This document shows positions 17,301-26,648 of a DNA stretch of 47,986 nucleotides, one piece after another. The number at the start of each line of letters is the position of its first letter. Position 1 is the first letter of the stretch. Made by a program: the position numbers and the translations under genes. The stretch lies in assembly GCA_016786565.1 (NCBI GenBank), contig JAEUVY010000006.1, positions 1 through 47,986 on the forward strand, in the 5' to 3' direction. The notes beneath the pieces were generated by a model. The model saw only the letters and a program-made list of their open reading frames with translations. It made no database searches and was not told the origin of the DNA. The DNA is from Flavipsychrobacter sp. GTDB taxonomy: Bacteria; Bacteroidota; Bacteroidia; Chitinophagales; Chitinophagaceae.

Positions 17301-17387
17301 AAAGAAACGACTGGTCTGTCCCTCCACAAGTAAAGGAAGGACCATACATGCACTAAGGAATAAGATTAAGGTGAGGGTACGATTCAA
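14343..17387 (-). CDS. LytS-type sensor kinase with extracytoplasmic beta-propeller
   Basis: A 1014-residue membrane sensor. A signal peptide (about residues 1-24) leads into periplasmic two-component-regulator propeller repeats, clearest at NGLPSNHVYGMITDRFGYLW and DGLPTDDVWELVEDKKGRIW. A Y_Y_Y-like beta-sandwich (about 680-760) and one transmembrane helix (about 770-790) follow. The cytoplasmic part is a His_kinase/HATPase of the LytS type, with the phospho-acceptor His near residue 814 in INPHFIFNSLN, the N box LIQPFVENAINHG and a G1 box DDNGIG. The start is probably TTG, since only that gives the complete signal peptide. Later blades are degenerate. The input signal is unknown; relatives in polysaccharide-utilisation loci sense glycans, but no susCD pair is nearby. 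Confidence 0.93.
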   Translation of the reverse strand: MNRTLTLILFLSACMVLPLLVEGQTSRFFNLNAENGLPSNHVYGMITDRFGYLWLATDKGVVRYNGYESKLFDMKDGLPTDDVWELVEDKKGRIWLGCIATETGYLLEGQYSGAYSGLNELVYPMHIRPRDSGICFLLGFKSLDAPIRYCFDRNDSIKTVNIYASKWTHSHLRHGCVPIIDEHGEMFIIVGNDIFSYDVGSNQLQNGRKARFQDGQALPERHFYDNSLTVVDGAVLTYPYQKKSNYVLATNIRTGATIRREFGKAPGNLVQYVYIEKKQDSREAFFVFTEKYVYKCLVSDSIEVVASYYLPEYLSEPSVTGSDLSTFHSASGWGVCIGTSESGAFLESAKAPAINECGIDLKGYNCVGSHNDSLSFWWSDDERKIAILDRSEVVKRIDASELSGVNDIKQYAGDTFFVSGPYPYFLFLQSGKLVRTEIIRFGTSVNAMFRNMNGDIEEVSGFGCMTIREVGGEYKRRVHDYTIYKALKWDGRERQYWAYNNSSILVYDPLDSSRTKTIKRHALNALGVKKLLSVTLDSLNGNVFIAGYDNMLVYDKRNGNAKLLFRNIRFKDGAFVYVKGDILIVAWKYGILFSAIKGKMEVSDPLVYLNVRSLKYKYLNSCVVMGDKLYINTDRGLYNVQIPSSDEVEVLRSRADGMYRLVYLNDGRMSSLNDMDTIRIGDDGRIGLDLVNPIGVGQLTFHYSFDSINWVEIDGGKFIDLPRYFNRDEYYTFYVFASDDSWKSKLYRIQIYPVPKWWQTRVAKTISKVGIVVLVLLIIAGVVYVTRKIVLRATTRKQLQMEMELKSIYAQINPHFIFNSLNSALLLVSKNRMDEAYVHISKFSKLLRSYLRSSRNKYVSIEEEVANLRNYMELQQARFKSRFSCDIEVDQQIDAAGTKIPSLLIQPFVENAINHGILPMDGAGLITVRFLKSHKESSIVCVIDDNGIGREQSRLNNAGAEQVKDSYGDIMIRDLVNIFNKYEKMNIFIEYFDKKVPQTGTTVTITIKNPYHEP

Positions 17388-17531
17388 TTTACGTTACTTC
17401 AAAAGGTGCCCGATAAAGTTAAACAGATGCACACAACTTTTCACAAATTCTACACTGATTTTTATGCCCTGCACGCATCCACCGCACGTAGGCAATGACT
17501 CATATTTATCGTCAATGACACAGATAAACAT

Positions 17532-17539
17532 TACATTTG
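17532..17539 (+). promoter_or_regulatory. -7 element before the polysaccharide operon
   Basis: TACATTTG matches TAnnTTTG and lies 25 nt before the ATG at 17565. A matching -33 TTG was not found. It is the only promoter-like site seen before the five-gene operon. Confidence 0.45.
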
Positions 17540-17564
17540 TAACTAAATAACAAGCCGGCAACCA

Positions 17565-19706
17565 ATGCGGCTTGAAGGAAAAACAGACGAACACTTGAAA
17601 CAAATCATTCAATCATTCAAAACCGGCGAAACTATACTGGAAGATGTACCTGCGCCAAAAGTCAGGGCCGGTTATGTACTGATAAAAACTACCAGAAGTC
17701 TGGTTTCACTGGGAACGGAACGAATGCTTGTTGAATTCGGGAAAGCCAACCTACTGCAAAAAGCCCGTCAGCAACCGGACAAGGTAAAAATGGTGCTGGG
17801 CAAGATAAAGTCTGAGGGTTTAAAGCCAACCATGCAGGCGGTCTTCAATAAACTTGGGCAACCACTGCCACTCGGCTACTGCAATGCCGGTACCGTGATC
17901 GCGGTTGGCGAGGGGGTACACGAATTTTCCATAAACGACCGCGTTGCATCCAACGGCCCGCATGCTGAATATGTATGCGTGCCCAAAAATCTTGTGGCCC
18001 ATATACCCGACAATGTCACCGACGAACAAGCAACATTTACCGTACTCGGCTCCATTGGACTTCAGGGCATAAGGCTTTGCAACCCCACACTTGGCGAGAC
18101 CATTGTGGTGGTGGGGCTTGGCCTTATAGGTCTGATGACCGCCGAACTGCTGATTGCCAACGGGTGCAGGGTTATCGGTATCGATCTGGACCCCAGGAAG
18201 ATCACAATAGCCCGCGCGAAAGGTATTATCGGAATAAACCCCGGCGAGGGCACTGACCCCGTAAAGGCGGTAATGGACCTTACCGACAATATTGGAACTG
18301 ATGGCGTGATCATAACTGCATCGGCAAAAACTGACGAGATAATTGCTCAGGCTGCGCAAATGAGTCGCAAGCGCGGCCGCATCATCCTTGTAGGCGTCAT
18401 AGGGCTCAACATAAGCCGCACCGATTTCTATGAAAAGGAACTCACCTTTCAGGTATCCTGTTCTTATGGTCCGGGGCGTTATGACGACACCTATGAAAAA
18501 CGCGGCATCGATTACCCGCTGCCATTCGTCAGGTGGACTGAACAAAGAAACTTCAAAGCAGTTCTGGACATGATAAGTATGGGACGCCTCGACGTAACAT
18601 CACTTATCACCGAACGAGTGCCCCTTGCCGACTATGGCAAGATATACAACAACATGGGCAACAAAGACGCCATTGCGTCTATACTTGAATATCCTGAAAT
18701 AGGCAACCCGGCGGACACTATCAAAGTAACCGACGGATTCTTTGCTCAGGGCAAAGGCGGCATCGGTATCATTGGCGCAGGAAACTTCACCGGCATGACC
18801 ATGTTGCCTGCCCTCAGCAGCATAGGAGCGCCACTATACAGCATAGCAAGCGCATCGGGTGTCACCGGCACTGCTTTGGCAAAGAAATATAAGATAGGCA
18901 AAAGCACTACCGACTATAAAAGCATACTTGCCGACCCTACAATAGATCTGGTAATGATAACCACCCGCAGCAACGAGCATGCAGGCATGGTGGTAGAGGG
19001 CTTGAAAGCAGGGAAACATGTTTTTGTTGAAAAACCTCTGTCGATCGACCGTGCAGGAGTAGAGAAAGTACTGGAAGCTTACGACGGCACCAAGACCCTG
19101 ACTGTAGGGTTCAACCGTCGCTTCTCGCCCCACATGGTTGCCATAAAGAAAGTAGTTGGCGACGCCCCCATGAACGTTATTGCCACAATGAACGCGGGGG
19201 CAATTCCTGCAAACGTGTGGGTACACGACATGAAAGTGGGTGGAGGCCGGATCATTGGCGAGGCTTGCCATTATATGGACCTGATCACCTACCTGACGGG
19301 TAGCCGTATAACAGCAGTTTGTATGAACGCGCTGGGCGTGAACCCGGAGGCGAATACAGACAACGCCAGCATTCTGCTCCAGTATGAAAATGGCAGCACC
19401 GGTGTGATCAACTATTTCGCAAACGGATCGAAAGACTACTCAAAAGAACGCGTAGAAGTTTATTCACTGGAACGCACACTGATAATGGACAATTTCCAGA
19501 CCACTGTAGGTTATGGCACCAAGAACTTCTCTAAGCTAAAAACGAACATGGACAAAGGCCACACCGCCCAGTTCAAACTACTATCCGAGCGGGTGAAGAA
19601 CGGAGGTGGTGCTTTGATCCCGTTCGATGAGATCATCAACACGACCCTCGCCAGTCTGGCGGCAATAGAAAGCCTTACCCGCCGCGAGTGGGTCCCAGTT
19701 CGCTGA
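17565..19706 (+). CDS. Bi-domain oxidoreductase (zinc-type dehydrogenase fused to Gfo/Idh/MocA)
   Basis: A 713-residue fusion. Residues about 10-360 are a medium-chain dehydrogenase-like domain with GroES-type fold (LVSLGTERMLVEFGKANL) and a Rossmann motif VVVGLGLIGLMTAELL near residue 180. Residues about 395-713 are a Gfo/Idh/MocA oxidoreductase with a second nucleotide-binding motif GIGIIGAGNFTG near 397 and the EKPLS signature near 489. Such fusions recur in bacterial polysaccharide clusters beside heparinase II/III-like proteins and probably modify a nucleotide-sugar or polysaccharide residue; the exact reaction is unknown. The start could also be the TTG ten codons in, where homologues begin (KQIIQSF). 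First gene of an operon running to 26641. Confidence 0.9.
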   Translation: MRLEGKTDEHLKQIIQSFKTGETILEDVPAPKVRAGYVLIKTTRSLVSLGTERMLVEFGKANLLQKARQQPDKVKMVLGKIKSEGLKPTMQAVFNKLGQPLPLGYCNAGTVIAVGEGVHEFSINDRVASNGPHAEYVCVPKNLVAHIPDNVTDEQATFTVLGSIGLQGIRLCNPTLGETIVVVGLGLIGLMTAELLIANGCRVIGIDLDPRKITIARAKGIIGINPGEGTDPVKAVMDLTDNIGTDGVIITASAKTDEIIAQAAQMSRKRGRIILVGVIGLNISRTDFYEKELTFQVSCSYGPGRYDDTYEKRGIDYPLPFVRWTEQRNFKAVLDMISMGRLDVTSLITERVPLADYGKIYNNMGNKDAIASILEYPEIGNPADTIKVTDGFFAQGKGGIGIIGAGNFTGMTMLPALSSIGAPLYSIASASGVTGTALAKKYKIGKSTTDYKSILADPTIDLVMITTRSNEHAGMVVEGLKAGKHVFVEKPLSIDRAGVEKVLEAYDGTKTLTVGFNRRFSPHMVAIKKVVGDAPMNVIATMNAGAIPANVWVHDMKVGGGRIIGEACHYMDLITYLTGSRITAVCMNALGVNPEANTDNASILLQYENGSTGVINYFANGSKDYSKERVEVYSLERTLIMDNFQTTVGYGTKNFSKLKTNMDKGHTAQFKLLSERVKNGGGALIPFDEIINTTLASLAAIESLTRREWVPVR

Positions 19707-19743
19707 CACAAAAATCAACACACACAAAACTGAAGATCAAGAA

Positions 19744-20844
19744 ATGCTGATAGATATTATAGCCGGAGCACGGCCCAACTTCATAAAGATAGCGCCCATC
19801 ACACATGCCATAATGGCGAAGCAGAACGAAGGCGTTCCTATAGAGTTCAGATTGGTACATACGGGTCAGCACTATGACAAAAAAATGAGCCACGACTTTT
19901 TTGAGCAGCTCAACATACCTACACCACACTACAACCTTGAGGCGGGATCAGGCACACAAGCTGAACAGACCGGCAAGATCATGGTGGGCTATGAGAAACT
20001 GCTCATGGAACGTCCCTGCGACCTATGTATAGTTGTTGGCGATGTCACATCCACCATGTCATGCTCCATTGCAGCCAAAAAAGTGAACAACATTAAAGTT
20101 GCTCACGTTGAAGGCGGCATTCGCAGCGGAGACTGGACAATGCCCGAAGAGATCAACCGCATTGTTACTGACGCAATAACAGACTATTTCTTCACAACTT
20201 CAGAAACGGCTAACGCAAACCTCAAAAAATCAGGTATTGCCGACGATCGCATCTTCTTTGTGGGGAACACTATGATCGATACGCTTTTCAAACAACTTCC
20301 GCGGCTCACCAAACCACCCATCTGGGATGCGGCAGGACTACGTGACAAGGAATACCTTGTACTCACACTCCACAGGCCTGCAAACGTTGATAATAAAGAC
20401 AAATTAGAGGCACTGCTCGGTCAGATCATAGAATCTGCCAAAGGAATGGCAATCGTATTTCCCGTTCACCCGCGCACGGCAAAAATGCTGTCGTCACTCA
20501 ACCTCGACCTATCAACCATCCATCGGGCAGAGCCAATGCCGTATCTCGAATTCAACTATCTGGTACAACACGCCAAGGCAGTTGTAACAGACTCGGGAGG
20601 AATAACGGAAGAAACAACCGTAATGCGGGTGCCCTGCATGACACTGCGCGACAATACGGAGCGCCCTGAGACCTGCACTGTAGGCACTAATGAACTGCTG
20701 GGCACCAACCCGGACGCCATTGCCCCGGCATTCAAAAAACTCTTTGCAGGCGAGTGGAAAAAGGGAGCGATACCGGAACTGTGGGACGGACATACTGCAG
20801 AGCGCATTGTCGACCATATCATACACATTTTCAAGATCAAATGA
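19744..20844 (+). CDS. wecB: UDP-N-acetylglucosamine 2-epimerase (non-hydrolysing)
   Basis: A 366-residue cytosolic epimerase interconverting UDP-GlcNAc and UDP-ManNAc, which supplies ManNAc-type sugars to surface polysaccharides. Motifs include GARPNFIKIAPI, VHTGQHYD, GDVTSTMS, HVEGGIRSGD with the following PEEINR, LTLHRPANVDN, and DSGGITEETTVM. Length is typical. The stop codon overlaps the start of the downstream kinase in ATGA. The neighbours (bi-domain oxidoreductase, heparinase-like protein, GT4) support a role in an exopolysaccharide or capsule. Confidence 0.95.
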   Translation: MLIDIIAGARPNFIKIAPITHAIMAKQNEGVPIEFRLVHTGQHYDKKMSHDFFEQLNIPTPHYNLEAGSGTQAEQTGKIMVGYEKLLMERPCDLCIVVGDVTSTMSCSIAAKKVNNIKVAHVEGGIRSGDWTMPEEINRIVTDAITDYFFTTSETANANLKKSGIADDRIFFVGNTMIDTLFKQLPRLTKPPIWDAAGLRDKEYLVLTLHRPANVDNKDKLEALLGQIIESAKGMAIVFPVHPRTAKMLSSLNLDLSTIHRAEPMPYLEFNYLVQHAKAVVTDSGGITEETTVMRVPCMTLRDNTERPETCTVGTNELLGTNPDAIAPAFKKLFAGEWKKGAIPELWDGHTAERIVDHIIHIFKIK

Positions 20845-23474
20845 TCTCCCGCGAGATGACTGACTGCCAGACGAATAATATCGAAACGATCGTAGATACA
20901 CTGCTCCTTATCGGGGGGCGCGTGCTCGTCGTGTCTGCAGATGGCGTCATTCATCAGGCATGGAAGTCATTGGGTGATGGTAGTGACATTGATCTGAACA
21001 TCGATGCGATCATCGCGTCACATAGAAGCATTGTGGCGAAATGTATAGCATTACGCAAAAATGATAGGACCCAACACACAATTATTTCGGGAGATTCAAT
21101 TATCCAGCTCGAGATCCGTTTCCTAACTAATCACCCCGATGCCGAAAGGATATTCGTAGTAATAGACCATGTTTCTACAAGACACAAAACGCAGGTGTCC
21201 GAAGATTTCTGGCGGCAGGCACTTGATTCGTCGGGCGATGGGATGTGGGATGTAGATGTGCCGGCCAGAAGGATCTCATTTTCCGACAGATGGCACAGCG
21301 TTTTCGGATATACCCACGAACAAATTACCGATCTCAACCAGTGGATAAACCTTATACATCCAGATGATATATCTGATGTACAACGTATCCGGAATGACTA
21401 TTTTGCCGGAGAGACACGATACTATCACTCAGAATTCAGACTAAAATGTTCCGATGGAACCTACCGCTGGGTATTAAGCCGGGGGGTAGTAATTGCCTAT
21501 GATGATGCAGGCAACCCACTACGGTTTATCGGCACACACACTGATATTGATGCAAGAAAGAAAGCGGAAGAAAAATATGCTTCTCTCGCTCAAATGCTGG
21601 CAAAGCTGATCAACAATCTCAACGAAGGCATTTTGGTCACTGATGAAAACGACATGATCATTTTCGCCAATCAGATGTTCTGCGACATATATGACATTCC
21701 GGGCCATCCCACAGAACAAAGCGGGGTGGAATCGTCCATCAGCCTTCGAAAGCGAATGCTCAAATACACCAAACCTGACGAATTCCGGAACAGAACTTTA
21801 GAGATAATGCACCTTAAAGAGATCGTTCTCAATGAAGAGTGGGAAATGACCGACGGAAAAATAATAAGCCGCGACTTCCTGCCCCTAAATTTTAACGATC
21901 AAAAAAAAGGTGGCATCTGGAAATTCAGGGATGTAACCGCACAGAAAAACACACAAAAGCACATTGCCGAACTTCGCAACTTCTATGAAAAGATCCTCAA
22001 CTCAATAGGTGCCGACATCGTTGTTTATGATTCGAATTTCAGATATCTATACATCAACCCCACGGCAATAAAAAACGAGGATCTCAGGCATTGGCTTATC
22101 GGCAAGACTGATGAAGACTATTGCCGATACCGAAACAAACCACTCACAATGGCGGCTCACCGGCGCGAGATCCTTCAGAAAGCCAGAGATGAACGCAGAG
22201 AGATCGAATGGGAAGACGTTCTTGTAAACAAGAATGGCGAAACAGAACACCACCTCAGATACATGTATCCCGTGTTTGATGAGCATGGCAAACACTTATA
22301 CGGAATAGGTTATGGTCTTAACATCACCGATCGGGTAAAGGCTCAGGAACAACTGAAGACCAGTATGGATACTTTTGCCAGTGCCTTCAACGAATCGGGT
22401 ATCGGCATGGCACTCATTGGCAACGATGGAAAATGGCTTGATGTCAATAACGTCCTCTGTTCCATGACAGGATATTCCAGGGAAGAGCTACAGAAGATCT
22501 CACCACAGGACATAACGCACCCTGAGGATATCGATATTGACGCACACCTTTTAAGAAAAATGCTGAAAGGAGAGATCAACTCCTACAGCGTCGAAAAACG
22601 TTACATCTCCCGATTGGGTAAAATAGTTCAGATCCTTCTTACCGTGTCCGTAGTAAGAGGAAACAATGGCGAACCTAAATTCTTCATCGCACAGGTGGTA
22701 GATCTCACCGACAAAAAAGAAATGGTTTGGGCATTGAATAAACGTAATGCCGAACTCGAGGTAACAAAAGAAAACCTGCTCAATAAGATAAATCAACTCG
22801 AAGAGCTCAGCTATATTATTGCCCACAACCTCAGAGGACCTGCGGGAAATATTCGGGTACTGTCAGAGAGTCTGTTGGAAGTCATTAAGAACAAAGAAAA
22901 CGAAAACGTTGCCACCCAACCTTTCACGATCGAAGAGGCTGCAACCATGATCCACGAGGGAAGTGCCGCTCTTATGGAGAGCCTTAGCACCTTGATGCAG
23001 ATCACCGAGATCAAACTCAACAAACAGATACCAATAGACAATTGCGACATGGACAGCATCATCCGCGATGTATGCAATCAGCTCCAGGCTGTTATCTATG
23101 AGAAAAAAGCGATCATTCGGAAACACCTGAACCTTACTGTCATCCAGTACCCGAAAGTCTACCTGGAGCATATATTGTACAACCTGCTCAGTAACGCCCT
23201 GAAATACACCCACGAAGATGTAACACCCGAAATTGACATATTAACGAACACAGTCGGCGACCGCGTTCAGCTCACCATCAAGGACAACGGCCTGGGTATT
23301 GACCTCGAAAAGCACGGACACAAAATGTTCAGACTCAACGAAACCTTTCACCGCGGTTTCGACAGTAAAGGAATTGGTCTGTACATTACAAAAACTCAGG
23401 TTGAGTCTTTTGGCGGCAGCATATCGGTGACCAGCACTCCCGGAAAAGGCAGCGAATTCACTGTAACTCTCTAA
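20841..23474 (+). CDS. Multi-PAS sensor histidine kinase embedded in a polysaccharide operon
   Basis: An 877-residue kinase without obvious transmembrane helices. After a divergent N-terminal segment come four PAS-like domains, at about residues 115-250 (DGMWDVDVPARRISFSDRW, PAS_3 type), 255-375, 380-500 and 515-630 (GIGMALIGNDGKWLDVNN). A dimerisation helix follows with H662 in SYIIAHNLRGPAGN, then a HATPase with N box LLSNALKYTHED and GKGSEFTVTL at the end. ATG at 20841 overlaps the wecB stop (ATGA), so it is co-translated with the biosynthesis genes. No response regulator is adjacent. The AHNLRGP H-box is the variant common in soluble Bacteroidota hybrid-like kinases. The signal is unknown; redox or light sensing is possible for PAS but not shown. 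Confidence 0.92.
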   Translation: MISREMTDCQTNNIETIVDTLLLIGGRVLVVSADGVIHQAWKSLGDGSDIDLNIDAIIASHRSIVAKCIALRKNDRTQHTIISGDSIIQLEIRFLTNHPDAERIFVVIDHVSTRHKTQVSEDFWRQALDSSGDGMWDVDVPARRISFSDRWHSVFGYTHEQITDLNQWINLIHPDDISDVQRIRNDYFAGETRYYHSEFRLKCSDGTYRWVLSRGVVIAYDDAGNPLRFIGTHTDIDARKKAEEKYASLAQMLAKLINNLNEGILVTDENDMIIFANQMFCDIYDIPGHPTEQSGVESSISLRKRMLKYTKPDEFRNRTLEIMHLKEIVLNEEWEMTDGKIISRDFLPLNFNDQKKGGIWKFRDVTAQKNTQKHIAELRNFYEKILNSIGADIVVYDSNFRYLYINPTAIKNEDLRHWLIGKTDEDYCRYRNKPLTMAAHRREILQKARDERREIEWEDVLVNKNGETEHHLRYMYPVFDEHGKHLYGIGYGLNITDRVKAQEQLKTSMDTFASAFNESGIGMALIGNDGKWLDVNNVLCSMTGYSREELQKISPQDITHPEDIDIDAHLLRKMLKGEINSYSVEKRYISRLGKIVQILLTVSVVRGNNGEPKFFIAQVVDLTDKKEMVWALNKRNAELEVTKENLLNKINQLEELSYIIAHNLRGPAGNIRVLSESLLEVIKNKENENVATQPFTIEEAATMIHEGSAALMESLSTLMQITEIKLNKQIPIDNCDMDSIIRDVCNQLQAVIYEKKAIIRKHLNLTVIQYPKVYLEHILYNLLSNALKYTHEDVTPEIDILTNTVGDRVQLTIKDNGLGIDLEKHGHKMFRLNETFHRGFDSKGIGLYITKTQVESFGGSISVTSTPGKGSEFTVTL

Positions 23475-23478
23475 AACA

Positions 23479-25368
23479 ATGATACAGAAAGCGAAACGCA
23501 TTTTAGACCTCGTCCGCAACATGGGGCCGCGCTACGTGGCTTTCAGGGCGCAACACGAGGTCATGCGCCGGTCGGGACTGCTGAAACGCAACTTCCCCCA
23601 AGCCCCGCCCTTTCAGCAATTCATCACACTTGACCAATGGAAGGGGAAAAGTACAAAGTTCTTCTTCAGTTCAAGAGACGAATTAAAACTTAAAAAAGCC
23701 CCGTCTGAACAGCTCTCAAACCGCCTTTCTGACCTTATGGCGGGGCGTATGCTTATGTTCAGCAGTTTCGTATCGGAACCCAATGCCAATCCTGACTGGG
23801 TCACCAATCCCGACTCAGGCTATAGGTACGATGCCCGCAAACATTGGACAGAGATACCCGACTATTCTGCCGAAGCGGGTGACATAAAATACGTATGGGA
23901 ACGTTCCCGCTTCTCATGGATCTACGATGTGATCCGATACGATCATCACTTTGGCGATGACCACGGGAATTATGTTTTCAGCGAGATAGGATCGTGGATC
24001 GACAGTAACCCTATTAACTGCGGCCCCAATTACCGCTGCAGTCAGGAAATGTCCATCCGCCTGCTTAACTGGCTGTTTGCCCTGCATTTCTATAGCAACT
24101 CCCCTGCCCTCACTGAAGGAATATTCAACAAAATGCAGCACGTCATTTACTGGCATCTGCACCATATATATGACAACATAGACTTCTCGCGTATTGCTGT
24201 ACGCAACAATCACGCCATTACCGAGACGCTTATGTTGTATCTGGGCGGACTATTCTTCCCTGCAATGCCCGGCGCTGCAAACTGGAAACAAAAAGGAAAG
24301 CAATGGTTTGAAGAGGAAGTAGCCTACCAGATATACGAAGACGGCACCTTCCTGCAGTACTCTATGAACTACCACAGGATTGTGGTACAACTGCTCACCT
24401 GGGCCATTACTCTGTCGAAAAACAATGGCGAACGGTTCTGCGAAACTGTTTATGACAGAGCCCGTAAATCATTGACATTCCTGGGCACGTGCACAAACGA
24501 CAGTAATGGCTGGCTACCCAACTATGGCGCTAATGACGGTGCGTTGTTTTTCCCGCTCAGCAGCACTCACTACCGCGACTACCGCCCGCAGCTCAATGCG
24601 CTTGCTGCCGCGCTGGGAATAAGCGCTTTTGAAAACCCGGCCAATGAAGATGCCGCCTGGTACAACATCAATAAAGACACCAAACAGTCATGGACACCCG
24701 CGACCGGGCCACATAGTTTCCCGTTGGGTGGCTACTACATCATCCGCGAGACCGAAACCCTGACGTTTATCAAATGTGGCGCCTATAAAGATCGCCCTTC
24801 GCAGGCCGATGCGCTCCACGTAGACATCTGGCACCGTGGCGAGAATATCCTACCCGATGCCGGCAGCTATAAGTACAATACCGACACAGAAACGATACGT
24901 TACTTCAGCGGCACACGTTCCCACAACACAGTAATGCTGGGCGATAATGACCAGATGCTGAAAGGTGGCCGCTTCATCTGGTATCACTGGATACAACAAG
25001 CTGACGCAAAACTTACCGAGACCGCTGATGGTTACGAGTTCACCGGATCCATTCAGGCTTTTGGCCATCTGGCACCCGGCATCACACATACCCGCAAGAT
25101 CGTTAAGCAAAAAGGCCGCGCAGTGTGGACCATAATTGACACTATCAAAAATCAACCCGCCGGCATACCGCTTATCCAACTATGGCATTTAGCACCAGAG
25201 CACGCAGGCAAGGTGCAGTTGACCGCCAAAGACGCGGCCGAAACCACCCTCCTCCCCTCGTCGGCAACAGGCTACACATCATCGCTATATGGCCAAAAGG
25301 AAGAATCTACAGAGCTATCCTTCCACACAAACAGCGCTACCGTGCACACCGTTATCAGCTTAGGATAA
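23479..25368 (+). CDS. Heparinase II/III-family protein
   Basis: A 629-residue protein with an N-terminal alpha/alpha-toroid (about residues 80-390; key stretches ISIRLLNWLFAL-like MSIRLLNWLFALHF, RNNHAITETLMLYLGG, YSMNYHR) and a C-terminal beta-sandwich of the heparinase II/III-like family (about 410-629; DALHVDIWHRGENILPDAG, GTRSHNTVMLGD). No signal peptide is seen, so it may act in the cytoplasm or at the inner membrane, unlike secreted lyases. Cluster-borne members accompany bi-domain oxidoreductases and glycosyltransferases in polysaccharide synthesis, and uronate lyase or epimerase-like chemistry is suspected. It starts 4 bp after the kinase stop. Confidence 0.9.
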   Translation: MIQKAKRILDLVRNMGPRYVAFRAQHEVMRRSGLLKRNFPQAPPFQQFITLDQWKGKSTKFFFSSRDELKLKKAPSEQLSNRLSDLMAGRMLMFSSFVSEPNANPDWVTNPDSGYRYDARKHWTEIPDYSAEAGDIKYVWERSRFSWIYDVIRYDHHFGDDHGNYVFSEIGSWIDSNPINCGPNYRCSQEMSIRLLNWLFALHFYSNSPALTEGIFNKMQHVIYWHLHHIYDNIDFSRIAVRNNHAITETLMLYLGGLFFPAMPGAANWKQKGKQWFEEEVAYQIYEDGTFLQYSMNYHRIVVQLLTWAITLSKNNGERFCETVYDRARKSLTFLGTCTNDSNGWLPNYGANDGALFFPLSSTHYRDYRPQLNALAAALGISAFENPANEDAAWYNINKDTKQSWTPATGPHSFPLGGYYIIRETETLTFIKCGAYKDRPSQADALHVDIWHRGENILPDAGSYKYNTDTETIRYFSGTRSHNTVMLGDNDQMLKGGRFIWYHWIQQADAKLTETADGYEFTGSIQAFGHLAPGITHTRKIVKQKGRAVWTIIDTIKNQPAGIPLIQLWHLAPEHAGKVQLTAKDAAETTLLPSSATGYTSSLYGQKEESTELSFHTNSATVHTVISLG

Positions 25369-25405
25369 CTAACACCCGAAAATATCTGCTACTTTTACGG
25401 TTCCG

Positions 25406-26641
25406 ATGAACATACTACTTATCCACCAGTACTTTTTGGAGGAAGACGATCCGGGCGGATCAAGATGGAACGAATTTACCAGGATCTGGACCGATCAGGG
25501 CCACACCGTAACCGTGCTGGGCGGCATGATGCACTACAACGGTCACGAAAAACGTCCGGAATACAAAGGAAAATACTTCGTACCCAAAAAACAGGGAGCG
25601 GTTAATGTAATGCGCTGCCACGTATCTGAGGCGTACAACAAAAGTTTCATCGGTCGTCTTTGGGGTTATTTCTCCTTCATGTTCTCTGCTCTTTATGCCG
25701 GCCTTTTCAAGGTAAAGGGAAAATTCGATGTGGTCATCGTCACATCACCACCACTATTTGTTGGCATAACAGGCTACCTGATATCCCGACTGAGAAGAAT
25801 GCCCTTCGTGTTTGAGGTACGCGACCTGTGGCCCGAATCGGCCATCGACACCGGCGTGCTCACCAACAAAATGGTCATTCGCCTTGCCTATTGGGTTGAA
25901 GCATTCATATATAGGAACGCCAGGTTGATCAACGTACTTACACCCGCTTTCTACAACACACTGCGCGACAAAAAGGGCATCCCCGAAAGCAAGCTGATAC
26001 AAATATCCAATGCCGCTGATTTCAGCCTGTCTGAAAGATTGCTGAATGATTTCGACCGCGATGCTTTCCGCAAACAGCACGATCTGGAAGGGCGCTTTGT
26101 CATTACCTACGTGGGTGCCCATGGCGTTGCCAATCATCTGGAGCAATTGTTGGATGCAGGCGAGGCCCTTGCTGACACCAACGTCCTGTTCCTCCTTATA
26201 GGCCAGGGGATGGAGAAAGAAAGGGTAATGAAGATGGCGAAAGAGCGCAACATATCAAACGTACGCTTCCTCGACTCTGTACCCAAGGCCGAGGTTTTCC
26301 GCTACATTCTGGCATCAGAAATGGGCGCATCCGTCCTCAAACGGGTAGACACCTTCAAAACTGTGTACTCCAATAAAACGTTCGACTACATGTCCTGCAA
26401 GAAACCCATCCTCATGGCCATCGATGGTGTATCGCGCGAACTGGTAGAAGCAGCAGGTGCGGGTGTCTATGTAGAACCCGAAAACGCGACCGAATACAAC
26501 CGCATCATCCGCCAATACCTCAACGACCCCGAAAGGCTGAAACGCGAGGGAGAAAGCGGGTACAGATATGCGCAGCAGAACTTCGACCGCGAAGTACTGG
26601 CCAACCGCTATCTGGGCTATATCATGAACGTGAAAAAGTAG
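25406..26641 (+). CDS. Glycosyltransferase family 4 (WbuB-like)
   Basis: A 411-residue GT-B glycosyltransferase. The N terminus (HQYFLEEDDPGGSRWNEF) matches WbuB-type enzymes that transfer amino sugars in O-antigen or exopolysaccharide assembly. The C-terminal donor domain shows ITYVGAHGVANHLEQLLDA and the SNKTFDYMSCKKPILMAIDG stretch. It is cytosolic or peripheral at the inner membrane. It is the last gene of the five-gene operon and converges with the ROK kinase gene, leaving 7 bp. No flippase, polymerase or export gene lies in the window, so export must be encoded elsewhere. Confidence 0.94.
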   Translation: MNILLIHQYFLEEDDPGGSRWNEFTRIWTDQGHTVTVLGGMMHYNGHEKRPEYKGKYFVPKKQGAVNVMRCHVSEAYNKSFIGRLWGYFSFMFSALYAGLFKVKGKFDVVIVTSPPLFVGITGYLISRLRRMPFVFEVRDLWPESAIDTGVLTNKMVIRLAYWVEAFIYRNARLINVLTPAFYNTLRDKKGIPESKLIQISNAADFSLSERLLNDFDRDAFRKQHDLEGRFVITYVGAHGVANHLEQLLDAGEALADTNVLFLLIGQGMEKERVMKMAKERNISNVRFLDSVPKAEVFRYILASEMGASVLKRVDTFKTVYSNKTFDYMSCKKPILMAIDGVSRELVEAAGAGVYVEPENATEYNRIIRQYLNDPERLKREGESGYRYAQQNFDREVLANRYLGYIMNVKK

Positions 26642-26648
26642 ACTAAGG

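Noticed and set aside
17820..18545. 241-codon minus-strand frame inside the bi-domain oxidoreductase gene
   Set aside because: Antisense shadow of a clearly recognised enzyme; its translation matches no family and has an unusual composition.
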